A stretch of 64,000 nucleotides of DNA. It comes from Celeribacter naphthalenivorans. Lineage in GTDB: Bacteria > Pseudomonadota > Alphaproteobacteria > Rhodobacterales > Rhodobacteraceae. The position numbers and the translations under genes were made by a program. This document shows, one piece after another, positions 8,027 through 17,752 of this stretch; position 1 is the stretch's first letter; each line of letters starts with the position of its first letter. A model generated the notes under the pieces. It saw only the letters and a program-made list of their open reading frames with translations. It searched no databases and was not told where the DNA came from. The DNA is taken from NCBI RefSeq assembly GCF_020524585.1, contig NZ_JAIVLK010000005.1, forward strand, positions 310,001 to 374,000, read 5' to 3'.

Positions 8027-8051
8027 GAGAGAACGGGGAGGGTGTTCTCTC
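8027..8051 (-). promoter_or_regulatory. 5' leader hairpin of gap with an anti-Shine-Dalgarno loop
   Basis: GAGAGAAC / GTTCTCTC is a perfect 8-bp stem with a 9-base loop. As minus-strand RNA the loop reads ACCCUCCCC, which contains CCUCC, complementary to the GGAGG of the gap ribosome binding site about 20 bases downstream. Translational control by loop pairing is possible; it is inferred from sequence only. Confidence 0.4.
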
Positions 8052-8106
8052 GCTCATAATATCTTTGGGCCGGTTTTCAGCCCTCTGATTGACATCAGTT
8101 CCACAC

Positions 8107-8119
8107 TGTTAGCGCTACC
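8107..8119. promoter_or_regulatory. TTAGCGCTA box upstream of gap
   Basis: TGTTAGCGCTACC lies about 110 bases upstream of the gap start and shares TTAGCGCTA with the palindrome before the DUF1127 gene. It fits a LacI-family operator; in Rhodobacterales such a regulator of central carbon metabolism (CceR) is known, but the match is not verified here. Confidence 0.4.
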
Positions 8120-8148
8120 TGAGAGGGAACGCCATGAAAAACCTTAAA

Positions 8149-8292
8149 TCAGCGCCAGAACGCCATCCAATGGATCAACCGCAGGATTTCTTTTGCCAGA
8201 AAGAGCGATCCCGCCCCTCCCGTGAGGCCAAAATCCAAGCCGAGCGCGATCACGATTACGATGGCAAGCCCGACGGCGATTGAGTTGGTCAT
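8149..8292 (-). CDS. Small hydrophobic protein between the two gap genes
   Basis: A 47-residue reading frame starting MTNSIAVGLAIVIVIALGLD and ending HWMAFWR. It has one membrane helix at about residues 4-20 and a short amphipathic end with two tryptophans. It lies in the same direction as both gap genes, 151 bases upstream of the first and 177 downstream of the second. The ribosome binding site is weak. I do not recognise a named family; the position suggests a membrane-bound companion of the gap locus, but this is only context. Confidence 0.5.
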   Translation of the reverse strand: MTNSIAVGLAIVIVIALGLDFGLTGGAGSLFLAKEILRLIHWMAFWR

Positions 8293-8379
8293 GTTCTACG
8301 CTTTTGTCTGTCTTGCAGGCACAATGCGTCAGGGGTGTGAAGAAAAAAAGGGGGCAGATCAAAAAAAGCGGAAAAGGGC

Positions 8380-8397
8380 CCAAAGGTTGCCCTTTGG
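8380..8397 (-). terminator. Terminator of the second gap gene
   Basis: CCAAAGG / CCTTTGG is a 7-bp stem with a 4-base loop. The minus strand downstream is T-rich, with GCCCTTTTCC and then a run of seven T. Confidence 0.55.
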
Positions 8398-8469
8398 ACC
8401 TCAAAGCGGTGTTGAAAAAAGAGACAGGACGGAGGCTCCTCTTCCTCCGCCCCGTATTGGGCCTTGTCC

Positions 8470-9468
8470 TTAGGACAGGCGGCCCATGGCGGCGGCGACA
8501 TCGGCCATACGTGCCGAGAAGCCCCATTCGTTGTCGTACCAAGCGAGCACGCGCACGGTGCGGCCAACGACTTTGGTCTGGTCGGGGGCGAAGATCGACG
8601 ACTCGGTGGTGTGGTTGAAGTCGATGGAGACCTTCGGCTCCGGGTCATAGCCCAGCACGGCGCCCATGTGACCGGCGGCGGCTTCGCGCACGACCTCGTT
8701 CACATCGGCGACGGTGACGTCTTTGGAGGCCTGGAAGGTCAGATCGACACAGGAGACGTTCGGGGTCGGCACGCGAATCGAGGTGCCGTCCAGCTTGCCT
8801 TTGAGTTCCGGCAGAACGAGCCCCAGTGCTTTGGCGGCACCCGTCGAGGTCGGGATCATCGCCATGGAGGCGGCGCGGGCGCGATACAGATCCTTGTGGC
8901 GGCGGTCATGGGTGGACTGGTCGCCGGTGTAGGAGTGGATCGTGGTCATGATGCCGCTCTCGATGCCGATGCCATCGTTCAGCACTTTCGCCAGCGGCGC
9001 GAGGCAGTTGGTGGTGCACGACCCGTTGGAGATGATTTTATCTTCGGCCAGAATATCGCGGTGGTTCACGCCAAAGACCACGGTGCGCGCGACATTGGTC
9101 GCGGGCGCGGAAATCAGCACTTTTTTGGCGCCATTGCGCAGGTGAATGGCGGATTTTTCGCCATCGTTGAACTTGCCGGAGCATTCGAGCACGACATCGA
9201 CACCTTCCCAATCCAGCTCTTCGGGATTGTAGGTGGACATCACTTCGATCGGGCCCTGGCCCAGATCCATGGTGTTGCCCGCCACTTTGACGGAGCCGTT
9301 GAAGCGACCATGGACCGAATCGTATTTCAAGAGGTGCGCGTTGGTCTCGATGGGGCCGGTGGCGTTGATCTTGACCACTTCCACTTCATTGAGTCCGGCT
9401 TCGGAGATATGCGCCAGAGTACAGCGCCCGATGCGGCCAAAGCCATTGATCCCGAGTTTGATGGTCAT
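8470..9468 (-). CDS. gap: Glyceraldehyde-3-phosphate dehydrogenase, second paralog (possible NADP-type)
   Basis: A 332-residue type I GAPDH starting [20 protein letters not shown], with the catalytic cysteine in SNGSCTTNCLAP and the C-terminal [14 protein letters not shown]. The position equivalent to Asp36 of the first copy is Ala36 (KINATG). Loss of this acidic residue is seen in NADP-using enzymes such as Bacillus subtilis GapB, so a gluconeogenic or NADPH-linked role is possible. ATG 9468 follows GGAGACTCATC. TTAGCG-type boxes lie at 9545-9590. Cofactor use is inference. Confidence 0.93.
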   Translation of the reverse strand: MTIKLGINGFGRIGRCTLAHISEAGLNEVEVVKINATGPIETNAHLLKYDSVHGRFNGSVKVAGNTMDLGQGPIEVMSTYNPEELDWEGVDVVLECSGKFNDGEKSAIHLRNGAKKVLISAPATNVARTVVFGVNHRDILAEDKIISNGSCTTNCLAPLAKVLNDGIGIESGIMTTIHSYTGDQSTHDRRHKDLYRARAASMAMIPTSTGAAKALGLVLPELKGKLDGTSIRVPTPNVSCVDLTFQASKDVTVADVNEVVREAAAGHMGAVLGYDPEPKVSIDFNHTTESSIFAPDQTKVVGRTVRVLAWYDNEWGFSARMADVAAAMGRLS

Positions 9469-9544
9469 GATGAGTCTCCAAGCTTGATCTGGTTGGCGTG
9501 GGTCTTTGAGGGGCGTATACAAAGGTGTGCGATTTCAGAAAAGT

Positions 9545-9590
9545 GTTTAACGCCAACATGTTAGCGAAAACATTTTCGTTAACGCAAACA
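9545..9590. promoter_or_regulatory. Cluster of TGTT...AACA boxes upstream of the second gap
   Basis: TGTTAGCGAAAACA (9559-9572) is flanked by GTTTAACGCCAACA and by TTCGTTAACGCAAACA. The three boxes share a core of TTA(A/G)CG and TGTT/AACA ends, spaced so that several regulator dimers could bind. The core matches the boxes before the first gap and DUF1127. Confidence 0.45.
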
Positions 9591-9614
9591 TTCATGAGGT
9601 TTTCAGCGCCAAAA

Positions 9615-9632
9615 CGAGGGGCCAGCCCCTCG
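9615..9632 (-). terminator. Terminator of the FMN reductase gene
   Basis: CGAGGGGC / GCCCCTCG is an 8-bp stem with a 2-base centre, followed on the minus strand by TTTT (9614-9611). Between the stop codon and this hairpin lies a CTTTTGTCCTGAAATATC segment related to the post-stop motif found elsewhere in the window. Confidence 0.75.
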
Positions 9633-9682
9633 TGCTCCCCGGGATATTTCAGGACAAAAGAAGGGTGGCTTCGCGACTGCGA

Positions 9683-10219
9683 TTAGATTTGTGACTTTGG
9701 GGGGAGCGTCTTGGCGAAGGCGTTGAGAAAGGCCCGCGTCTTGTGTCGGGTGTCGGGCTGTTCGAATAGGGCGGTAATCTCTTCCGGGGATTGGCCCATC
9801 AGAGGCAAGCGTAAGAAAACGTCCGGCTGAAACGCCGAGGTCACGGTCGTCAGAACCCGGCGCAAATCCGCGAGCATGTCGTCGCCACGATGTGAGGCAT
9901 GGGCCAAGGCGACGGGTTTGGCGATCAGCTCTTCGCCGGAGACCAGCCAATCGAGCGCATTCTTGAGCCCGCCGGGCAGCGCACGGGCATATTCCGGGAC
10001 GCAGAGGATGAGCCCGTCGGCGCCTGCGATAAGATCGGCAAAGGCGGCGACGGAGGCCGGGCGCGGATGTTCGAGGTCGGGGGAAAACACCGGAAGCTCG
10101 GCGATGCGGTCAAAGACCGTGATGTCGATCCCATCGGGCGCGACATCGGCGAGATTGCGGAGCAGGGCGGTGTTGGTTGAGGCGCGGCGGGCGCTGCCGG
10201 AGAGGGCGAGGATGTTCAT
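9683..10219 (-). CDS. NADPH-dependent FMN reductase family protein
   Basis: A 178-residue flavodoxin-like protein. The N-terminal MNILALSGSARRASTNTALL binds the FMN phosphate, and LILCVPEYARALPGGLKNALDWL carries the conserved PEY...GxLKNALDW pattern of the family (ArsH, ChrR and azoreductase relatives). It would reduce quinones, metals or azo compounds with NAD(P)H; the true substrate is not evident. It is a single-gene unit with its own terminator, and is divergent from nothing obvious on the right, where the transketolase terminator lies. Confidence 0.88.
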   Translation of the reverse strand: MNILALSGSARRASTNTALLRNLADVAPDGIDITVFDRIAELPVFSPDLEHPRPASVAAFADLIAGADGLILCVPEYARALPGGLKNALDWLVSGEELIAKPVALAHASHRGDDMLADLRRVLTTVTSAFQPDVFLRLPLMGQSPEEITALFEQPDTRHKTRAFLNAFAKTLPPKSQI

Positions 10220-10285
10220 GCGCGCAGATCACGACAGCGGCCCGTCCGGGTCAAGGTCATCTGGGAATGCCTTTATAAGAAAAGG

Positions 10286-10313
10286 AAAAAGCCCGCGCTG
10301 GGGCGGGCTTTTT
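10286..10313. terminator. Bidirectional terminator downstream of tkt
   Basis: AAAAAGCCCGC / GCGGGCTTTTT is an 11-bp perfect stem with a 6-base loop, carrying A and T tracts on both sides. It lies 43 bases after the tkt stop. Confidence 0.85.
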
Positions 10314-10356
10314 GTGTCTTTGTCCTGCGAGCGCGCCCGAAGGAGGGGCGTTCGCG

Positions 10357-12378
10357 TTAGCCCAGAAGTGCTTTGACCTGAGCCACGATGTTTTCGGCGG
10401 TGATACCGAATTTTTCGTAAAGCTCGTCGGCCGGTGCGGAGGCACCAAAGCGGGTCATGCCGACAAAGGCCTGTTTCGCTTCGCGGCCACGCTCGCCCAA
10501 AAGCCAACGGTCCCAGCCGCCGTCACGCACAGCGGCCTCGACGCCAACGCGCACCGGACCTGCGGGCAGGACCTTGCGACGGTAGGCTTCGTCTTGCTCT
10601 GCGAACAACTCCATACAGGGCATGGAGACGACGCGGGTGCCGATGCCGTTGTCTTGCAGGATTTTGCGAGCTTCCATGGCGATGGCCACTTCGGACCCGG
10701 TGGCGATCAGGATCGCTTCACGCTTACCTTCGGCTTCGGCCAGCACATAGGCGCCTTTGGACACGAGGTTGTTGATCTTGTGCTCGGTGCGCAGCGTCGG
10801 GACATTCTGGCGGGTCAGAACGAGGACGGAGGGCGTTTTTTGCGAGGTGAGTGCGATTTCCCAAGCCTCGGCGGTCTCGACCGTGTCACAGGGACGGATC
10901 GTCAGCGTGTTCGGCGTCGCACGGCAGATGGCGAGATGCTCGACCGGCTGGTGAGTCGGGCCGTCTTCGCCCAGACCGATGGAGTCGTGGGTCATCACAT
11001 AGGTCACCGGAATCTGCATCAGAGCCGAGAGACGCATCGCCGGGCGCGCGTAATCGGTGAAGCAGAAGAAGGTGCCGGAGTAGGGGCGGATACCGCCGTG
11101 CAGAGCCATGCCGTTCATCGCGGCGGCCATGCCGTGCTCGCGGATGCCGTAATAGACATAGCGGCCCTTGCGGTTGGTCTCGTCAAAGACCCCCATGTCG
11201 CCGGTCAACGTGTTGTTCGAGCCGGTGAGGTCAGCGGAGCCGCCGATGGTCTCGGGCATGATCGGGTTGATCACTTCGAGCACTTTTTGCGAGGACGACC
11301 GGGTGGCCAGCTTCGGCTGCTCTTCGGAGATCTGTTTCTTGAACGCCTTGATCGTGGCGGAGAGTTTCTTCGGAGCCTCAAGCGCGAAGACGCGGTTGAA
11401 CTCGGCCTGACGGCGCTCGGATTGCTCTTCGAAACGGGCTTCCCAGGCGACGCGGTCTTCGCGGCCTTTCGCGCCGATCTCTTCCCACTGGGATTTGACG
11501 TCGTCGGCAACCTGATAGGCGCCCCAGTTGACGCCATAAGCGGCTTTGGCGGCGGCCAGCTGGTCGGCATCGGTCAAGGCGCCGTGGCCTTTGGAGGTGT
11601 CCTGTGCGGCGTGACCCAGCGCGATGTGGGTTTTGCAGGCGATCATCGACGGTTTCTTGGACTTCTTCGCAGCCTCGATGGCGGCGTCGATCTGTTCCGG
11701 GTCATGACCATCGATGCTCTGCACATGCCAGCCAGCGGATTTGAAACGCATCACCTGATCGGTGCGGTCGGCGATGTCCACCGTGCCGTCGATAGTGATG
11801 TTGTTGTTGTCCCAGAAGACGATCAGCTTGCCGAGTTTCTGACGGCCGGCGAGCGCGATAGCTTCTTGCGACACACCTTCCATGAGACAGCCGTCACCGG
11901 CCATCACATAGGTGTGGTGGTTCTGGAGCTTGGACCCGAAACGGGCGCGGAGCGATTCCTCAGCCATGGCGAAACCGACGGCGTTGGAGATGCCTTGGCC
12001 CAGCGGACCGGTGGTGGTTTCAACACCATCCAGCAGGAAGTTCTCCGGGTGACCGGCGGTTTTCGCGCCCATCTGGCGGAAGTTCTTGATCTGCTCGAGC
12101 GGCATCTCTTTGTAGCCGGTCAAATAGAGCAGGGAGTAGATCAGCATGGAGCCGTGGCCCGCCGACAGGATGAAGCGGTCACGATCCGGCCAAAGCGGTG
12201 CTGCGGCATCGAATTTCAGGTGCTTTTCAAACAGCACGGTGGCCACATCGGCCATGCCCATCGGCATGCCAGAGTGACCGGAATTGGCACCGGCGACGGC
12301 ATCGAGCGTCAGGGTGCGGATGGCGGCGGCACGCATCCAGTGATCGGGGTGCGCCTCGCGCAGGGTTGCGATGTCCAC
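10357..12378 (-). CDS. tkt: Transketolase
   Basis: A 673-residue thiamine-diphosphate enzyme of the usual transketolase length, which moves two-carbon units between ketose and aldose phosphates in the pentose phosphate pathway. Domain order is: N-terminal ThDP domain ([34 protein letters not shown]), pyrimidine-binding domain ([15 protein letters not shown]) and C-terminal domain ([11 protein letters not shown]). The start is a GTG at 12378 after GGAGATCCGCCC. It lies near the two gap genes, forming a local cluster of central carbon metabolism, each with its own control region. Confidence 0.96.
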   Translation of the reverse strand: MDIATLREAHPDHWMRAAAIRTLTLDAVAGANSGHSGMPMGMADVATVLFEKHLKFDAAAPLWPDRDRFILSAGHGSMLIYSLLYLTGYKEMPLEQIKNFRQMGAKTAGHPENFLLDGVETTTGPLGQGISNAVGFAMAEESLRARFGSKLQNHHTYVMAGDGCLMEGVSQEAIALAGRQKLGKLIVFWDNNNITIDGTVDIADRTDQVMRFKSAGWHVQSIDGHDPEQIDAAIEAAKKSKKPSMIACKTHIALGHAAQDTSKGHGALTDADQLAAAKAAYGVNWGAYQVADDVKSQWEEIGAKGREDRVAWEARFEEQSERRQAEFNRVFALEAPKKLSATIKAFKKQISEEQPKLATRSSSQKVLEVINPIMPETIGGSADLTGSNNTLTGDMGVFDETNRKGRYVYYGIREHGMAAAMNGMALHGGIRPYSGTFFCFTDYARPAMRLSALMQIPVTYVMTHDSIGLGEDGPTHQPVEHLAICRATPNTLTIRPCDTVETAEAWEIALTSQKTPSVLVLTRQNVPTLRTEHKINNLVSKGAYVLAEAEGKREAILIATGSEVAIAMEARKILQDNGIGTRVVSMPCMELFAEQDEAYRRKVLPAGPVRVGVEAAVRDGGWDRWLLGERGREAKQAFVGMTRFGASAPADELYEKFGITAENIVAQVKALLG

Positions 12379-12762
12379 GGGCGGATCTCCTCATAGCTCC
12401 GGTATGAGGCCGAAATCGGTGCGGAACGCCACGATGTCTGGCCTTTCGGGCCTTCTGATAACGATACTGGCCCAAAGTGCAAGCCGCGAGGCGGTAGATT
12501 GGGGGCTTGCGGCGCTTTCAAGACGGTGTGACGCGGGCCGGGCGGGCGGTTTTTGCCGGTTTTGCCTTCGCATATTGGTAAATCCTGCCCTATAGGCTAG
12601 GCTCACGAATCAAGAGAAAACAGATGTGCCCGCGGATGAGCTTTTTGCGCTTCGCCCTTGAGGACAAAGGAAGTTTCGAGTTTCCTGTTCCAAAGTCGGG
12701 GCCGCATGAAGATGCAGGCGAGGCGTTGCAACAGAGACTGAGCAGAGTGTGAGTAGACGGCA
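12379..12762. other. Intergenic region between tkt and the zapA operon
   Basis: A 384-bp gap between divergent genes. No gene is convincing. A weak candidate promoter for the plus-strand operon is TTGGTA (12575-12580) and TAGGCT (12598-12603), 17 bp apart, which would leave a leader of about 150 nt. Because zapA neighbours 6S RNA in many proteobacteria I looked for a 6S-like long hairpin here and did not find one by eye. Confidence 0.3.
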
Positions 12763-13329
12763 ATGAGCGAGATTTCCGATTTCGAAGCCCGGATCACGGC
12801 GGCGCTGGAGCGGATCGGGCGCGCGGTGGCGGTGGCCGAAGAGCGTGCCGAGGCGGCCACAGAAGCGGCCAATGGCGCCCCTGTTGGAGGAATCGCCAGC
12901 GAGGCGGCAGAGGCCGAGATTGCCCGCCTGCACGATGCTCTGGAGGAAGAAAAATCCGTCAACAGCCAGCTTGAAGAGCGGGTGAAGGCGATTCACGACC
13001 GTCAGGAAAGCCATGTGGCGGCCCTTGAAGTGGAGGTCGAAACCCTGCGTCGCCAGTTGATGGATCATGACCGCGAGATGCAGAAACTGCGCCATGTGAA
13101 CACCCAGCTGCGCGACAACAACGCGGCGCTCAGGGCGGCCAATGCCGAAGGCGTCGGCGATGCCGGTCTGATCGATGCGGGGCTTCATGCCGAAGTGGAG
13201 GCGCTGCGAGTGGCGCGCGAATCCGATGTCACGGAACTGGATGCGATCCTGACCGAGCTGCGCGCTGTGGTGTCGCGCCATGGGGCAGATGCGCCCGGAC
13301 CGGACCAATCCCCGCGCGAGGAGTATTAA
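12763..13329 (+). CDS. Coiled-coil protein upstream of zapA
   Basis: A 188-residue, very acidic protein without membrane segments. Residues from about 5 to 40 are alanine- and glutamate-rich; residues 50-125 form a long coiled coil (LEEEKSVNSQLEERVKAI, VETLRRQLMDHDREMQKL). The C-terminus is charged and probably disordered. It is three bases upstream of zapA on the same strand, so the two are co-transcribed and the protein may act in cell division or septal ring structure. I do not recognise a named family; the function is inferred only from the neighbour. Confidence 0.75.
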   Translation: MSEISDFEARITAALERIGRAVAVAEERAEAATEAANGAPVGGIASEAAEAEIARLHDALEEEKSVNSQLEERVKAIHDRQESHVAALEVEVETLRRQLMDHDREMQKLRHVNTQLRDNNAALRAANAEGVGDAGLIDAGLHAEVEALRVARESDVTELDAILTELRAVVSRHGADAPGPDQSPREEY

Positions 13330-13332
13330 GAG

Positions 13333-13746
13333 ATGCCTGAAGTGAAAATCTCCATTGGCGGACGCGATTTCGATGTGGCCTGTCAGGTCGGCGAAGAGCA
13401 TTTCCTGAAATCCGCCGCCGAGCTTTTGGACAATGAGGCCTCTGTGCTGTCGAGCCAGATCGGACGTCTGCCGGCTGAGCGGATGCTGTTGATGGCGGGC
13501 TTGATGCTTGCGGATAAGACCGCGGGCATGGAAGAGCAGATGCGCAACCTCGAGGCCAAACTTGGCGCGCAGGAAGCCTTGATCGAGGAAATGCGCGCGC
13601 GGCCTGAACCCGAGCCGCAAAAGGTCGAGGTGCCTGTGGTGCCCAATGAGGTCATGGACACGCTGGCCGAAATGGCGGCGCGGACCGAGGCGATGGCGGC
13701 GGCGTTTGAGGAGCGTCTGGGCGTGACGGATCGTTTCGAGGCCTGA
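13333..13746 (+). CDS. zapA: Cell division protein ZapA
   Basis: A 137-residue protein with the ZapA fold: the N-terminal globular part MPEVKISIGGRDFDVACQVG, the conserved RMLLMAGLMLADK helix, and a C-terminal coiled coil (MEEQMRNLEAKLGAQEALIE). ZapA binds FtsZ filaments and stabilises the Z-ring. The C-terminus is longer than in the about 100-residue E. coli protein, ending in an extra helical segment. It shares an operon with the preceding coiled-coil protein and is followed by a terminator and then by the first copy of a 115-bp repeated palindrome. Confidence 0.88.
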   Translation: MPEVKISIGGRDFDVACQVGEEHFLKSAAELLDNEASVLSSQIGRLPAERMLLMAGLMLADKTAGMEEQMRNLEAKLGAQEALIEEMRARPEPEPQKVEVPVVPNEVMDTLAEMAARTEAMAAAFEERLGVTDRFEA

Positions 13747-13778
13747 GGAGGCCTGAAAGCTCAAGCAGAAGACAGCAA

Positions 13779-13802
13779 AAAGGCGCACAGACGTGCGCCT
13801 TT
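13779..13802 (+). terminator. Terminator of the zapA operon
   Basis: AAAGGCGCAC / GTGCGCCTTT is a 10-bp perfect stem with a 4-base loop, followed by TTTGTATTTT. Confidence 0.85.
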
Positions 13803-13816
13803 TGTATTTTGCAGAC

Positions 13817-13931
13817 TAAAGCGTTTTTCAAAAAACTTGAGGCACTCAATTTTTGAAAAATGCAGCAAGATCAATTCAGTGTCGCAACGTTTTTCGCTCA
13901 ATCTGATTCAGATTAAACGAAAAACGCTTTA
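13817..13931. repeat. 115-bp dispersed palindromic element, copy A
   Basis: This segment matches 39955-40069 at 108 of 115 positions with no gaps. The ends are a perfect 13-bp inverted repeat, TAAAGCGTTTTTC against GAAAAACGCTTTA. Inside are two hairpins: a left one (TTTTTCAAAAAACTTGAG against CTCAATTTTTGAAAAA, with a two-base bulge) and a right one centred on AATCTGATTCAGATT. The TA at each end would fit a TA target duplication as made by IS630/mariner-type elements. It lies between zapA and grxD. Confidence 0.85.
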
Positions 13932-13940
13932 AGAAGCGGC

Positions 13941-14300
13941 TCAGACGTTCGCGGCGCGAATCTGGTCGGCTTTTTCGGTGTCGAAGGCCACGCCTTTGTC
14001 GGCCAGCATCTGGTCCAGCTCGCCAGACAGCGTCATTTCGATCACGATGTCACAGCCGCCGACGAATTCGCCTTTGACGTAAAGCTGCGGGATGGTCGGC
14101 CAGTCGGAGAAGTCCTTGATCCCTTGACGAATGTCCTGATCGGCCAGCACGTTGACGTCGAGATACTCGACGCCCATGAAGTTCAAGATGCCCGCCACTT
14201 TCGACGAGAACCCGCATTGCGGCATCTGCGAGGTGCCTTTCATGAAGAGCACGACATCATTGTCGTCGACGGTTTTCTGGATGGTTTCCTGAGCGGACAT
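13941..14300 (-). CDS. grxD: Monothiol glutaredoxin, Grx4 type
   Basis: A 119-residue monothiol glutaredoxin with the active-site CGFS (Cys29) and the following conserved segments WPTIPQLYVKGEFVGGCDI. Such proteins carry a bridging [2Fe-2S] cluster held with glutathione and pass it to target proteins. ATG 14300 is chosen over an earlier in-frame codon because AAAGGA lies eight bases upstream. The bolA gene lies just upstream in the same direction, and BolA-Grx4 heterodimers are an established cluster-trafficking pair. The gene ends next to copy A of the repeated palindrome. Confidence 0.95.
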   Translation of the reverse strand: MSAQETIQKTVDDNDVVLFMKGTSQMPQCGFSSKVAGILNFMGVEYLDVNVLADQDIRQGIKDFSDWPTIPQLYVKGEFVGGCDIVIEMTLSGELDQMLADKGVAFDTEKADQIRAANV

Positions 14301-14382
14301 GGGCGTTTTCCTTTCGGGTGTCGGTGCAGTCTGGGCCGACATGAGATTAGGGCTTCGGCGCGGAGTGGCCAGTAAGCGGTAT

Positions 14383-14613
14383 TTACTCGGGGGCGCGGGT
14401 GGTCAGAGCCAGCGCATGCAACTCGCCGCTGGCGAGCTTTTCTTTCAGCGTCGCATTCACGGCGCGTTGTTGCTGCACCCGGTTCATGCCTTTGAACGAA
14501 GCGTCGATCACTTCGGCGGCGAAATGCTGACCGTCATCTCCCTGAACGATGATCTGGGCGTCGGGGAAGCCTGCGCGGATCAGGTGTTCGATATCGGTGG
14601 CGGTGATGGCCAT
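14383..14613 (-). CDS. bolA: BolA family protein
   Basis: A 76-residue BolA-fold protein with the segments AAEVIDASFKGMNRVQQQRAV and LKEKLASGELHALAL; the conserved histidine of the family is in SGELHAL. It would partner the adjacent Grx4 protein in handling [2Fe-2S] clusters and so in iron-dependent regulation. AAGGAG lies eight bases before the ATG. It is 82 bases upstream of grxD in the same direction, so the two are probably one transcript together with the Cys-rich gene before them. Confidence 0.92.
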   Translation of the reverse strand: MAITATDIEHLIRAGFPDAQIIVQGDDGQHFAAEVIDASFKGMNRVQQQRAVNATLKEKLASGELHALALTTRAPE

Positions 14614-14678
14614 GTAGGGCGCTCCTTGGTTGGTCGTCGGAATGAAATGTAAGCTCTGCTGCGCGGGCCTGCAAGCAT

Positions 14679-15164
14679 TCAGGCGCGGGTCTGCTGTGCA
14701 AGGTCGCTCAGGAACTGCTCGTAGTCAGATGTAAGCGTGGGGGTGTCGGCCCAAAGACGCGCGCATTTGCGCAGGAGACGCTGGCGCTCTGCTTCCAAGT
14801 TCTCGGTCAACGCAAGGCTTTCGGCCTCGATCAACTGTTTCATGCGTTCGTGCAGCGGTTTGAGCCGCTCGAAATCCCGGATCATTGCGGGCAAAAGTGT
14901 CGGGTCATCGCGCCAGCTTTCGCCGTTGAAGCGCAGCTGCGTGACGCGTTGCCCGGCGCCTGCGCAGTCATAAAGAACACAGCCATGATTGCCGATCTCG
15001 TCGAGCTGGTCGTGGCACGAACAGAGATGCCTATCGAGATTGGGGCAGGGCGTGCCTGCCGGTTTGTCGAAGGAAAACAGATCGCCCTTGTCGAGCGTCA
15101 GCCCGACGCAGCAGAGGGCTGCGCATTGGGAACAATCGGAGGTGAGGTCGGGGAGGGTGGTCAT
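14679..15164 (-). CDS. Cysteine-rich YkgJ-like protein, putative metal or Fe-S binding
   Basis: A 161-residue protein whose first 70 residues hold eight cysteines in the pattern CSQCAALCC ... PCPNLDRHLCSCH ... GCVLYDC, resembling zinc- or iron-sulfur-binding YkgJ-type domains. The rest is helical (LKPLHERMKQLIEAESLAL). I start it at ATG 15164; the Shine-Dalgarno sequence is weak, and a TTG six codons upstream is the alternative. It lies directly upstream of bolA and grxD on the same strand, which supports a link to Fe-S metabolism. The function is unproven. Confidence 0.7.
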   Translation of the reverse strand: MTTLPDLTSDCSQCAALCCVGLTLDKGDLFSFDKPAGTPCPNLDRHLCSCHDQLDEIGNHGCVLYDCAGAGQRVTQLRFNGESWRDDPTLLPAMIRDFERLKPLHERMKQLIEAESLALTENLEAERQRLLRKCARLWADTPTLTSDYEQFLSDLAQQTRA

Positions 15165-15181
15165 GAGGCTCTTATAAGGCA

Positions 15182-15208
15182 AAAGGCCCGCCAGATCAGC
15201 GGGCCTTT
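15182..15208 (-). terminator. Terminator of purL
   Basis: AAAGGCCCGC / GCGGGCCTTT is a 10-bp perfect stem with a 7-base loop, 28 bases after the purL stop. The post-stop motif (15213-15236) lies between. Confidence 0.8.
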
Positions 15209-15212
15209 GAAT

Positions 15213-15236
15213 GAGTATTTGTCCAGCAAAGGAAAC
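15213..15236 (-). repeat. Post-stop motif, copy 1 (purL)
   Basis: On the minus strand GTTTCCTTTGCTG then GACAAATACTC directly follows the purL TAA and precedes the terminator by four bases. Confidence 0.7.
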
Positions 15237-17396
<2,160 letters not shown>

Positions 17397-17538
17397 GTGG
17401 GTCCCCTAAACGGCAGCTTCGCTTTGGCGTCCTATTAGGCTGTTTGTGGCTTTGGGGGAAGGGGGTATGGCGTCGGAAAGGGTGTGCTTTGCCCGCGCGG
17501 TGCCGAAAGCATTCATTTATATGCGAGAGCAAAAAAAA

Positions 17539-17557
17539 GGCCGAGCAAAGCTCGGCC
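17539..17557 (-). terminator. Strong terminator downstream of the LysR gene
   Basis: GGCCGAGC / GCTCGGCC is an 8-bp stem with a 3-base loop; the minus strand continues with eight T (17538-17531). Confidence 0.85.
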
Positions 17558-17752
17558 TAAGTCCAACAGGGAGGTAAAACCGCCGAGAGTTTCCTCAATT
17601 GGCGGCCTCATTGCTGCATTTAGGGGCAGTTTATGAATCGTTCAAGGGATTTTCTGCGATTGCAGTGCAATGCTGTCATGCAGAAAACGCATAGCGCTCA
17701 AGGCGCAACTGCGCCTTGAGGTCAAAGGGCGGGCAAAGGAGCAGCGCGTGGC
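17558..17752 (-). other. 3' region of the LysR gene, candidate small RNA
   Basis: Between the LysR stop and its terminator the 195 bases are rich in inverted repeats: CTCAAGGCGCA / TGCGCCTTGAG (17697-17707 and 17710-17720), TTTTCTGC / GCAGAAAA around ATTGCAGTGCAAT, and CCGCC / GGCGG next to CCTCC. Ending in a U8 terminator, the minus-strand RNA would look like a 3'-derived small RNA of up to about 190 nt. No protein is likely. This is inference from structure alone. Confidence 0.3.

Noticed and set aside
12379-12762. 6S RNA next to zapA
   Set aside because: No long imperfect hairpin with a central bubble could be recognised upstream, and downstream of zapA there is only a terminator and the repeat element. 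A covariance-model search would be decisive.
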